A DNA stretch of 64,000 bases from Perkinsus olseni. Its lineage: Eukaryota > Perkinsozoa > Perkinsida. Below, in pieces: positions 1 through 11,564 of the stretch (the stretch's first letter is position 1; each line of letters starts with the position of its first letter). The notes under the pieces were generated by a model. That model was not told where the DNA came from. It saw only the letters and a list, made by a program, of their open reading frames with translations, and searched no databases. A program made the translations under genes and the position numbers. Location of the stretch: NCBI GenBank assembly GCA_013115125.1, contig JABANN010000086.1, positions 1 through 64,000 of the forward strand, given 5' to 3'.

Positions 1-93
1 GGAGTTAAGTATTATTACTATTCCCTAATCCACGGGTATTGAGTTCGCCTACTACGCGGGTTTGGATCTAACACACCTCTGAGATAAGCGCGT

Positions 94-166
94 GCTTTCT
101 TAGCTTAGTTGGTAGAGCACCCGCTTAGTAAGCGGGAGGTCGTCGGTTCAACCTCGGCAGACGGCT
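94..166 (+). tRNA. tRNA-Thr (AGT), degraded copy, possible pseudogene
   Basis: The cloverleaf can be drawn with anticodon stem CCCGC/GCGGG around loop TTAGTAA, giving anticodon AGT (Thr). It is one of two tandem copies 235 bp apart. Compared with the copy at 329-401, the acceptor stem (GCTTTCT against AGACGGC) carries a mismatch and a wobble pair, and the T-stem closes with a G-T pair. D-arm and anticodon arm are unchanged. It may be weakly functional or a pseudogene. Confidence 0.7.
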
Positions 167-328
167 ATTGATGCAGTTGTTTACTGCCCTCCTGAAGGGA
201 AAAATTTCCGAAATTTTGCTAAAGAATTTTCACAAATTCTGCCGGAATTTCTTGAACCACTTCAGTTGTAACGGTTTTCGTTCCGTGCGCCCAGACTTCG
301 ATCATTACCACCTCTGAGTTAAGCGCGT

Positions 329-401
329 GCCTTCTTAGCTTAGCTGGTAGAGCACCCGCTTAGTAAGCGGGAGGTCGTCGGTTCAACTCCGGCAGAAGGC
401 T
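329..401 (+). tRNA. tRNA-Thr (AGT)
   Basis: Acceptor stem GCCTTCT pairs fully with AGAAGGC, the D-arm has TAGCTTAGCTGGTAGAGC, the anticodon stem CCCGC/GCGGG encloses TTAGTAA (anticodon AGT, Thr), and the T-stem GTCGG/CCGGC encloses TTCAACT. No intron and no encoded CCA are seen. The upstream 19 bp and about 45 bp downstream are shared with the copy at 94-166, so the duplication covered more than the gene. Confidence 0.93.
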
Positions 402-1323
402 ATGAATACAGTTGTTTACTGCCCCTTTTAAAGGGAAAAATTACGACTGAGTGAACTATTCCTGGCTGTGATCGACCTCGGCTGATCGACGAGAGTGAAA
501 TTCGGGGAGTAGAGGAATTTTTCCACCCCCGCACAACGAAGTCGACGATCGGTTGTGCAATGGGCCGTTGGAGCATCTTCCGCACAGATGAAGCTAGTGC
601 AGAGATTCAAGCGCTACTAGTTATCAATGTATTATGTTGGTTGTCTGGTGCTCACCAGACTTTGGTTGATTTTAAAGCCCTTCCCAGCCCAATCCCTCGA
701 TGTGGAGGTAGGACTAGAGTTTGTCTTCAACGCTATTCCGAGGTAAGTCCGCAGAGAGACTTGGGATTGTATTCGTTGCTAGACATTCTCAGTCCTGAAA
801 GATGATCGCTGACTGGAGTGTGGTGACTCACCACACTCCAGTCACAGTCTGAGGGTCTCTCCACAGCGACCACCGCCTTGTGGTTCGATCTGTCTGGCAG
901 CCCATCGTGAGTTGCTTTCGTGTTGTACGCTGTTCTGAACAGTCTGTGACATATGGACCACACCAGTTCTGCTGGGGGCAACGCAATTCGCATTGCCCTG
1001 GCTACCTTGGCCGGTCAGCTACATCTATCCGTCCCATCCTCTACGTCATTGGGAATTTCATTGAAGGAAGAATTGTAGGGAGCAAATTACCGTAGGGGTT
1101 GATCCCACCGCCGCTTTTGAAGAACGTTAACTGATGAACGTTAACCCACGTTGAAGAATAACAGGCCACGAGCAGCGCGTCATAGAAGAGGTGTACCTCG
1201 TGGCCCGCACGTCGCATGTATCGGCGGAACGCGGCACAGGAATACCATAGAAACTGGCTAATAGAGGATTAAGTCACAAGAGTGCAGAATCACAGATAGC
1301 GAGGAAAGCAGCCCGCCAGCTCA
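402..1323. other. Intergenic region with a perfect palindrome
   Basis: No convincing coding exon is seen here; small open frames lack family similarity and splice logic. The one clear structure is a 35-nt palindrome at 810-844: 17-nt arms starting TGACTGGAGTG around a single C. Confidence 0.6.
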
Positions 1324-2605
<1,282 letters not shown>

Positions 2606-2885
2606 AGAAAAGGGGAAGCTAAGATGACGGTATCCTCTCCTCCTCATCAGCCGACAGGGGTTGACACTGTCCACTCAAAAACACTTAACGCGGGAAAGAA
2701 CAAGTACATGTGCCTCATGGTGCGCTATGGTTAAACCAGACTGGATCTTCCCTCAGCCAAGGCATGGCTCTTTGCAGGAAGAGGTCCGTCCACGCTGGCT
2801 CACCCTCCTTCCGAGGTTTCTTCTCTAACGGGCGTTTTAGCTTAAGCTGAAGAACCATATCCCGGGGACAGTCACTGAAAGGGCT

Positions 2886-5247
2886 TCATGATACCTCCTT
2901 TTTGGCAACGGCTCTAGTGAGGACTCTAGCCTCAGTTACCCAGTGCCAGTCGCTGCCCAGGTCTGTCGTCGTCCATCCCCACGTATGAGGATTGGGGGGA
3001 GAGTAGACCTGAGATGGGCTGTAATGATGGTCCGAGGTGGACCTACAGCGGCTACCTGACCCTGATTGGCCAAGGCAGCCCAGAGGTTGAAGGATGATGG
3101 GCCTCGGACGAGTATCGGGGCGTACACCTGTCGTGTACGAAATTCCAGGGAATGTGACGATTGAAAGATGGGGTTGGATCACCAGCCGGGCGAAGTCCAT
3201 CGATATCGAGTCTGGGTTGGTGTCCCCGAGCAGAACTCGGAAGGACACATCGGGATGGTCTGCACGGATGAAGTCCTGGATGCTCTCGCGAATCTGACAA
3301 GAAGCAACCCTAAAACCACTACAGGCAGCAAGAACTCAACAGGCGAAAGAGCCTGCCGGAGACGGCCGGGTTCCTCTCAGCCTACTACCCTAACGCAGAG
3401 CCATGAGTCTCCTGCCTTTCCTTCGACGAAAGTTACTCTCGTCGTTGTGGGATTGACCGCGTGGCGGAAGACAGAGAAAGACATCGGTCCGTACATACCT
3501 GATAACGAAGCTACCACCCTTCGGAACCCATGCAAGAGCCAAATGATGGACATCTATTTCAGCATCTGGAAACCTGGATAGACCAACATTGGAACGCAAG
3601 CTGCAAATTTAAACTACTAAAGACTCCGCGAGCATTTCTCTATTCCGCACAGTCTATGCGGCACAGACCTCTCGGACGAGTTCTTAGGGAGTTAGGGAAT
3701 AGTCATACTCCATCACGGAATCATCTGACTAGGGGATGGAATTTCCATGGTGGTGTGATAAGTATGATCGCAGATAGCCCAGGCTCTCATCGACGATATT
3801 GCTGTCTGCCACATTCTTCAACAGACCGGTAAATACGGGCAGGAATAAATTTCATGAGTTATTGACTGCTGAACAGTGGCTAGTTGTGGAGTACTCCACT
3901 GAGCACAGACCGTGAGCCTTGAGGGTGAGGTAAATGTCAACATGATGGCTGCATGATGCTCCTCCTCCTAGGGCGAAGAGTCGACAGGCGACCCAATACT
4001 CGATTTAAATTTCCCGACTCGGGCTCCCTATTCTTTAGCAGGGAGAACAAAACGATGAACCCGAACGCTAGGAGGATACGTGGGGATGCATTGACTTCGA
4101 ACAGAGTGCCCACGCCCTGACGAAGAAGCGCACCGGGGACCCAGTGGTAGTACCGTGTAAAAGCAGGGTCTCCCAGGCACACCGCTGATGGACGAATACT
4201 TCATCCGGGAGGGTGTCGGCCAATGCTCGCTGAGCTAGGCCAGCCCGATAGAGGGTATCATTAACCTGATGGTTGGGATGGTATGGCCGATGGAGCCCGT
4301 CAGTAGCCGTACGAAGTCTCGTATGAGGCCCCGGGCTTCCGTCCATGCACCGACACACTCGTGAGCGAATTGCGGGCGAGCACAGTGACAAGCAGCCTTC
4401 GCTTTCCTGATAGAAGCCGCTCGGATCCGGTAAGCTGATGGGGGACCCTACTCGGCATCACCACGCCACCCGTCGGGAGGGTCCCACTGAGTCGGAAGAT
4501 AGCCCGTGAAGGTAGATCCTCCCATACTGACTTGAGCGTGGAAGACTTGCGCCGTAACAACAGCTACTCCTAAGGCCTGGATCGTATACGAGGTCCGGGA
4601 TTCCTCACTCCGCCAGTACATGCCAGTAAGCGCTCATGTCGTTGCCTATGTTGGAAGATCCACCAACTCGTGCGGTGCTCGGCATACCACAAGTCTTTGC
4701 GGTCAGCGGTTTCTGAAGGGGGTGAAATCGATCAGGGTCACAGGTTCCTCCAGTACTGGCGCGACTACAGGGGCTTCTCCTGCTATAACCTTCACTGAAC
4801 CTGATGGTATCGACGCTAGCTATCTCTCATTGAGGGCGTGCGGGAGCACTGCGTGTGGTATTACAGGATTGGCATGCCCCATAAGGTCGTGGACAGTCAG
4901 TAACCGCCTTACTACATCTGCCTCGATTACAGCAGACATAAAGGCTCTCGGCGGAAGTGTATTGTGATGGGCAGCTCTTCGGGCATGTCTTGGTAGAGGT
5001 GACCAGTTGGACTGAGGGGAGGCTGTCGAGCAGCGCCACGGCTGGAGGCCTGCATGCGGCGATCACCATCATTGGCCTCCTTCTTTCCGCCCAACTCGAG
5101 ATGGGGGTCATCCCTTCCGAGGGATGAATGGTGTATTGATTGCCAATATGTCGATAACAACAGTACCATCCCAAGAAGGCTCATCACCGACATCAGACGA
5201 GCCGTCGGGGACGGCTTCCATCTCTTCGGCCACCGACGTTTCCTCAT
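2886..5247 (-). CDS. Type II membrane protein, possible glycosyltransferase (multi-exon)
   Basis: The proposed first exon starts at 5247 with MRKRRWPKRWKPSP, followed by a hydrophobic anchor (LMSVMSLLGMVLLLSTYW), which is the layout of a Golgi type II enzyme. Several coding stretches follow on the same strand, for example near 4830-4960 (VVRRLLTVHDLMGHANP) and 4300-4560 (GLIRDFVRLLTGSIGH). The last exons are clearer: DTNPDSISMDFARL, a 55-nt intron, VYAPILVRGPSSFNLWAALA, a 47-nt intron, then SDWHWVTEARVLTRAV and stop at 2886. The SSFNLWAALA context resembles the acceptor end of some fucosyl/glycosyltransferases, but no catalytic signature is certain. It may be two genes, since a second hydrophobic stretch lies near 4030-4070. 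Exon joins between 3300 and 4800 are not resolved. Confidence 0.45.
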
Positions 5248-5755
5248 TATTCAACAACCCAGCTGATTGCCCCCACTCTCTTTCGCCGATGCTGTTAGAG
5301 CGTCACGATCAAAAAACCTCGTGATGAGGTTACTGGACGATGAGCTGAGTGTCTCGTGATGGGCCACACTCCAGACTTCCCCGACTAGCCCCGATAGAAA
5401 GTAGTAAAATGTCACTTGAGCCCAATACGAGCACAGCTATTGCGTCACTGCGCCACGAAATTCGAGATCATGATTTGTGACCGTCGTGTGGTGGTCAGAG
5501 AATGTACCCTTGATGATTGACTTTGTCTTTCGAAATGGTCTGGAAGGGCTTTCAGAATGTTTTTATTGAGGGGCACCTATTATTCTCCCTTGCAACGAGG
5601 TCTCAGGGCCTGACTGCCAGGTGAGCCACTGGGAGTACCTTTCGTCTAGCTCATTCTACCGGAGTGGGTCGTCATAAGCACAGGAATCGTCGTCGAATTG
5701 GCTGCAACCAATACTGCTGAGTCTGGTAGTGTTAATACTATTAATTGTTTTCATT

Positions 5756-7292
5756 ATGGAACCTAATGGCGTACCAAGCTACCCTGTAGGGGGTAGCGTA
5801 CCACCACCGCAGAGTTCACCATACGTCTATGAACCACAGGTAAAGAGGGTGTGAAGCTGAAGTCTTTGTTGACGGGATGGTCGTTGGTGTGCCCTGCACT
5901 GGAAGTGAGACGCTCACATCTGCGTTCATGTGAAAGATACCTGCTCAAGCCGGCCATTATACGGCAACCGCACCAGCTGGTGATGGCCCGACACATGTCG
6001 TCACGGGAAGCAGCCCACCGGGTACTCAGACCTCTGGTGTTGGTCAAGCTGGTGCGGCCACAAACTCGACTCAAGTGGCACAAGATACCTCAGCGCCTCT
6101 TGTCACAGTCACGGCTTGGGAACACTCCGCCTCTGCCCCGGTGGCTAGCAGCAGTCAGCCTATCTCTGCCCCACCGGGTAGTCTGCCCACCTCTGCACCA
6201 GTGGCCGGCAGTGGGCAGCCTCCCTCCGCACCAGTGGGCAGCGGTAATCAGCCCCCTTCTGTCCCACAGAGTGGTCAGCCGGTTTCCGTCCCACCTGTCA
6301 GCACTGGTCAGCCCGCCTCGGCCCTACCGAGTAGTCTGCCCACCTCGGCATCAACGGGCAACAGTGGTCAGCCCGCCGCAGCCTCGGCGGTCGCTTCTGC
6401 TCCGCCTGCCAGTAGTGTCCAACAAGCGTCGGCCCCAGTTGTTTGCGTCGCCCAGCAGGCCGTGGCCCAGCCTGCCGGCGGTGATCATCAAGCAGGCCTG
6501 GCACAAGTGACCTCTAACTCTGACCTCAAGCCACTCCCAGCTCAAGAGCACGAGCCTTCTACGGCTGCCCCAAAGACGGCGTCGGGCTGGGGCGGTCCCT
6601 CGATGACTGGCTACCCTGGAGTTCAACTCCAGCCCACCCACAACCCCTCTCCTGCAGTGTCTGGAGTACCCATGGGGCCTCCATCGGCTGCGGTGGCCTC
6701 GACGGGGCTGCCACCTTTTACCGACCAACCGATGCCAACGCAGGGCATCACCAACGACCAGCAAGCCTTCGCTCCTTCAGCTCCACCAATGCTACCGTCA
6801 GTACCACAACCACCTCAGGCACCTGGTCAAATGTACCCCCAACAGGCCGCCCCCATGCAGCCCATGATGGGTCCTCCGATGGCCGCTGGCCAGGTCATCC
6901 AAGGACAGCCCCCGACTGTACAGGCCTACCCCCAACCGGCGTACGGTCAACCACAGTATGTTGCTCCGTCTACCTATCCTCAGCAAGTGTATCCCCAACA
7001 AGTGTACTCGCCACCCCCTCCACAACAGCAGCAGCCTGTGTATGCTCAACCCGTCCAGCAAGCCTATGCCCAACCGGCTTATGCGCAACCTGCCTACGCT
7101 CAACCTGTTTATGCACAGCCACTACAGCAGCAACAGCAGCAGCAGCCGCCGTATGGCGGGGTTCCTACCGCTGTAGCCTATGGTGGCCAGCCAGTGTATG
7201 CTCAGCAGGTGTATGGACAACAGCAGCAGTACCAGCCCTACCAGAGTGGGCCTGCCGGAGCCCAATACGCTCATAACATCTATCGGCCTTGA
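5756..7292 (+). CDS. Pro/Gln/Ala-rich protein with YAQP-type repeats
   Basis: Unrecognised low-complexity protein. The main exon runs open from about 5950 to the stop at 7290-7292. The first half is Ser/Ala/Pro-rich with repeats of the form (S)GQPxSAPxxS. The second half is Gln/Pro/Tyr-rich with repeated YAQP and YPQQVY units and a polyglutamine run near 7125-7145. A short upstream exon beginning at Met 5756 (MEPNGVPSYPVGG) has the same composition, and a 45-nt GT-AG intron can be drawn just before the main exon (5905-5949 approximately), but the middle joint is uncertain. An alternative start is a Met near 5878. No domain, signal peptide or membrane span is seen. Such tails often act as disordered scaffolds or coat proteins; that is inference only. 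Confidence 0.7.
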
Positions 7293-7528
7293 TAACCACT
7301 GATTGACTGACTGACATCTTCTGTATTTTTGTATGTGGGGCAGTTTTAATTACCACGGTTCTGCTGGCTTTCCTGTTCGTGGCTCTTGTTGCCAACACAG
7401 TGTATCAATATGACTTTCAGATGGCGTTCTCTGTGTGTGAGTTGTCTCCTTGAGTTCTCGCTAGTCTCCTCGCTGAGTTTCCCCACATCTGTTCAGCATC
7501 TCATAGTTTTTGTAATTGTTCACAAGTC

Positions 7529-8039
7529 ATGTCCTATTTCATTCAAGACCCCTACGAGACAGAGGTAATAGACATTGCCGTCTCTCGGACTTTTTCCTGG
7601 CCCTGTCAGGTAGGCCTGGCGGTTTCCTTGGTTAATGGCTGTTGCATCGGTTTACTCCCTCGTCAGGTAGTGGAAGATGTCCCCGATGTGGTCGAAGAGA
7701 CAACTGTTGTCGACGATGGTCTCCCGGCATCCGATGTTGTTGAGGAAACGACTGTTGTCGACGATGGTTTAATGCCTGGCCAGGTAGGCTCGCGGGATGT
7801 TTAACCATCCGACCCACCCGTTTTCTACTGCAGACCGTACAAGTGGTCCACCAAGGCCCGGATACCACCACGATAGAGGAGACTGTGGTGGTCGACGATG
7901 GTTATAATGGTCCAGAGGTGAGGGCGTTCGACTGGACCTGGAGTTTGCCTTTTGATATTGCTGTGGGGTGCAGGTTGTAGAGGAAGTCGTTCCTGACGAT
8001 GATGATGTTGTTATTGACGAGACCACTATTATCGACTAA
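7529..8039 (+). CDS. Small acidic modular protein, copy 1
   Basis: Unrecognised 100-residue protein in four exons: 7529-7564, 7667-7783, 7834-7917 and 7974-8039. Every intron is in phase 0. Exons typically open with VVE and close on E or Q. The second exon contains VVEETTVVDDG twice, the third has IEETVVVDDG and the last ends VVIDETTIID. The protein is very rich in Val, Glu, Asp and Thr, with no signal peptide or membrane span. The first intron (7565-7666, 102 nt) can be read as two introns lying back to back. The gene sits 230 bp upstream of a paralogue with the same exon style, so a local duplication is likely. Function unknown. Confidence 0.8.
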
Positions 8040-8269
8040 GGCCGGTGAGGCCGGTGTAGTCCCCTTTGGGGCACGGCGAAGGGCTGCTGTCTACATCACT
8101 GTTCATCTCAGAAGTGTGCCTGTTGCCGTTTCTTAGTGTGCCTGAGTACCCCGCTCCGTCTTTGAGTTCGCCTCAAGAGGGGAGATGGAGGACCGGTCTT
8201 TCGTCTGTCGGGGGTTTCCTAGGGTCAATATTTTCGACCGTGCAGGTGAACGTTACTGCTTTTCAGCGT

Positions 8270-8803
8270 ATGACAATCATTATCGAGGGCGGTGGTGATA
8301 CTGTCGAGGTAAGAGGTTATGCTGTAATGGGTGCACTGTGGTTGTTATTGTAGATCGTGGAAGAGGAGGAAGTTGTAGAGGTGCGTCAGCCCAGGACGGT
8401 GGTCGAGGAGGTCATCGTACGTGACGACTTCGGCAACACCGAAGTGAGGCCGGCTCAGTTTCTGTGGTAGCGCGTAGTCGTAGTAATCAGATAGTCGAAC
8501 GCGTTGTAGTGGAGCCCGCCCCGGTCGTGGAAAGGGAGGATGTCACTATCGTTACCAAGGAGCCAGAGCTAATCGTGGATGATCGGCAGGACACCACAGT
8601 ACTCTCGGATGTACTTTGACCGCCCGCTGACGGCAGCTGTTGTAAGGTTGTTTTCGAAGAGCCGCCAAGAGTGGTACTAGAAGAGGAAGAGGTTATCATT
8701 GACGATGGATCTGGCGGTATCACCGAGGTCTTCGTCCCTCACACCTGGCCTCTCATAGTCTTGCTGTCTTTCTCAGATTGTTGAAGATGAGTTCATCATG
8801 TGA
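8270..8803 (+). CDS. Small acidic modular protein, copy 2
   Basis: Unrecognised 114-residue protein in five phase-0 exons: 8270-8308, 8354-8443, 8491-8598, 8647-8727 and 8777-8803, with introns of 45-49 nt. Exons again begin IVE or VV and mostly end on E; examples are MTIIIEGGGDTVE, IVEEEEVVEVRQ and VVLEEEEVIIDDG. Composition and exon logic match the neighbour at 7529-8039, but the repeat units have drifted (no exact VVEETTVVDDG). Start is the first Met that joins the chain; an extra upstream exon cannot be excluded. Confidence 0.8.
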
Positions 8804-9027
8804 GCGGTTTGGAATTGTTATCGCTACCCTGCTTGGCCACCGGCTGACCGCCAAGCTACGCTTGATAGTTTTTTTCATTCGAGTTAGTGTCATGTGGAAC
8901 TTGGCAACCCCTCAAGGGTGATCTATGGGCCTCCGACCTGTTTTCTACTCCGAGAGCGTCGAGTTGTACGACGGTAGGCGTGGTAGCGGTTACACTAGCG
9001 TTAGGTTCAGTGGAAGTTTGAGCCGAC

Positions 9028-11363
9028 ATGGAGCCCGCCGGTCATTCCACCTTTCCCTCGCGCCATCTGACGGGCTCTCGACAACCCACCGGGGGCGCCG
9101 GTGCTGCATCGGCGCCAAGGCTTACCACGGAGGAGCTCTTTGCTGCGTAAGTCCAAAGACTCAGAGTACTGGGAATCCTGCCTCTCCTCAGATACCACGA
9201 GTTCATAGTGAAGGCGTGCGAGATCATCGCCCAGGCTCGAACAAGAGACCTCATGGGGGAGCCTGTACCCTGTCGGAAATTCGCGTTGCTGGTGAGTGGT
9301 TGACTAGGTCGGGCTAGTCTGTGGCCTTGGGGGTCCGTTTACTGCCTGTGGGGTGTTTTCTGGGCTGCTGACGATACCGCGTGGAGGTACCGGAGAAGTT
9401 CGGATGCCGATCGTATCTTGATGCATCGGAACTTCTGTTCAAGAACAAGATATCCTACACGTTGGAGGTGAAGAGAATGGTACAAGACGTGGAGGGGTCG
9501 GAGAGTAAAGCGACACCACCCAGGCATGGCCGAAAGAGGTCGCAGCGCAGTGCCATCATGGAACGATGGTCAGCAGGCTCTCCGATGAGGAATCTTTGCC
9601 ATGCGCAAATCTGCTCAGGTACTTCCATTTCACTCCTATTGACGACGAGCCCCCAGATGACCGCCGTCCGGAGTCTCTGCGCAGCAAGGATGAGACGATA
9701 CTGAGAAGAATGGCTGTGGCTCTGCGTGGGTGACACTATCGGCGAGGAACCTACCGAGTCTGCCTTGCTCAGGATCCCTCTACCCACTGACACGGATACT
9801 ACCAGCCTTCACCTACTTCAAGGAAGCTGGCATGGCCATCACACCGAGCGAAGTCACCACGCCGCGACCGGAGATGCGGCAGAGGGATTGTCCGAGGCAT
9901 CGGCACTTGGTCCAGGCTGAGGAGTCCCCAGGGGGGCAGAAGGCCCTCTCGAGTGGTGGAAGCCAAGTGAAGTTGCAAGTGTCGTTGTGGCACTATAAGC
10001 CGACCTCTGGCGAGGATGACGTCACCATGGTCACGCCCGAACATGACGTGGTGAGCGGTGGTCGGCCGTTGCTGAACGGGCTTCCTTCATGAGTCCTATT
10101 GGTCAGCTCACTGCGGAGCCTCGAGATCTTCCCAACTCCCCCGTTGGAGAGATCTGTGCCCTTGGTTCAAGCATCGGGACTTTGCGGATCATCTTGCACA
10201 GGGAACGTGAATCTTCTGCCTGTCGCCTCGGGAGGAGTATTATTGATACCTTCAGGTGAGATACACAAGTCGACGTACTGGAAGAAGAAGTGGTCTGCGA
10301 CCCCGACTAGCGTGTCTCCGGTTGTCCCCACCTCCCGAGAGGGCAGCCGCGTAGGTTCAAGACCCAATTCTGGCGACTTCGCCCTTCCTCCGGGCCCTCT
10401 GTCCGAGACACCAGCGACCAAGGGCTCGGGCATCGGTGAGCGTGTTCCGGATGTGGCTGAGATGAATGAATTCCGCCTTAGTTATCGATGACACCTTTTT
10501 CGGAGGCGCTGGTTTACGGGACTCTGGTTACCTTTCCTCGTCCTCACCGGCAAGTCCTCGGGGGGAGGGCGGCTCCGGCGGTGCCGGTGGTAGTGGGAAT
10601 GACCTGGAGATGGTAATCGAGGATCAGTTTGGGAATAAGGTGTCGCTTCCTGGTGAGCTCAGCGACAACCAAGAGGTTCCAGGTGAGTGCCTGTCCGATG
10701 TCGGCGTGACTTGAACGTTTTACCTTAGGCGAAAACGTCAGCCTCCCGTCGTTGTACAGCCTTCTTATCGCCTCATCGGCCGGGGAAGCTCTGTTGGGCG
10801 ATCCTTACTGGCGCACCCACCCCGCCTGGTTAGAAGAGGCAGCTGACAAGATGTGTGGGCGCAGCGCGGAGATGGACAAGTGCCTGAAGGACCCCTTGCT
10901 GAGCTTGCGAGGTGTCTGGGCCGGCCATCTAGCCTCGGCGACCAATTCCCCGGAGACCAGCCCAGTGGTCGATGCAATACCTTGTCCTTGCTGTGGTTAC
11001 GTGGACGACACCGAGGCCGAGCAAGTAGACTTGGACTGGCCTGAGGTGGAGGAGAGCCCTGCGGCCAGTGTGATGCCGACTGAGAAGGACTCTTGGTCTG
11101 ACGGTTACTGCGAGAGTGAATATTCGATGGGAGAAATGACAGACGCTGGGATTGAACCTGGGAGTGATATAGCTGCTCGGCGGGATTCAGTGTTGTCGCA
11201 TGACAGCTCGGGTGCTGGTAGACGGGCCTCCCTGCCGTTTGGGTCCGTGGCCTCTATGATGCAATTCGTCCTCGACCGCAACTCCCACACAGTTTCTGCT
11301 GGCCTCGTGGTCGACGCAGTTCGCCAAGCTCAACAAGAGTTGAGGCGCGCGAAAATTCAGTAA
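9028..11363 (+). CDS. atg13: Atg13-like autophagy initiation protein
   Basis: Atg13 is the HORMA-domain adaptor of the Atg1/ULK1 kinase complex. The first exon (9028-9137 approximately) is followed by YHEFIVKACEIIAQAR, FALLVPEKFGCRSYLDASELL, LLRYFHFTPIDDEPPDD and then ALRSLYPLTRILPAFTYFK, which matches the family pattern of a helix plus LRSLxxLxRxLPA. A later exon has ICALGSSIGTLRIILHRER, like the Atg13 G-T-L-x-I-x-x-x-Y/H-R end of the HORMA fold. The C-terminal half is Ser/Pro/Gly-rich and disordered, ending in MMQFVLDRNSHTVSAGLVVDAV and stop at 11361-11363. Clear introns include the one ending at 9773 and that at about 10696-10739. The joint near 9540-9580 is unclear. The assignment rests on pattern memory, not on a search. 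Confidence 0.55.
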
Positions 11364-11564
11364 GAGATTTTACCGGCCCGAAAGATCTGTCAGCGAACTA
11401 GCATGCAATCCTCATTTCACCAGTTGTATCATTGCGTTTGTTATTTTTTCACTCATGTCACAGTAGAACCTCTACCCGTTGCCCCTTCTTGCGTTAGTTT
11501 CTTTCATAAGGCCTGTGTGGGACCGTATTCATCGTAGGCTCTTGGGAGACGTCCACCGGTGGAA

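Larger units (their letters stand above)
75..445. repeat. Tandem duplication containing the tRNA-Thr copies
   Basis: Roughly 75-210 and 310-445 align, including leader CACCTCTGAGNTAAGCGCGTG and trailer CAGTTGTTTACTGCCC. The copies are offset by 235 bp and have diverged by several substitutions. Confidence 0.8.
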
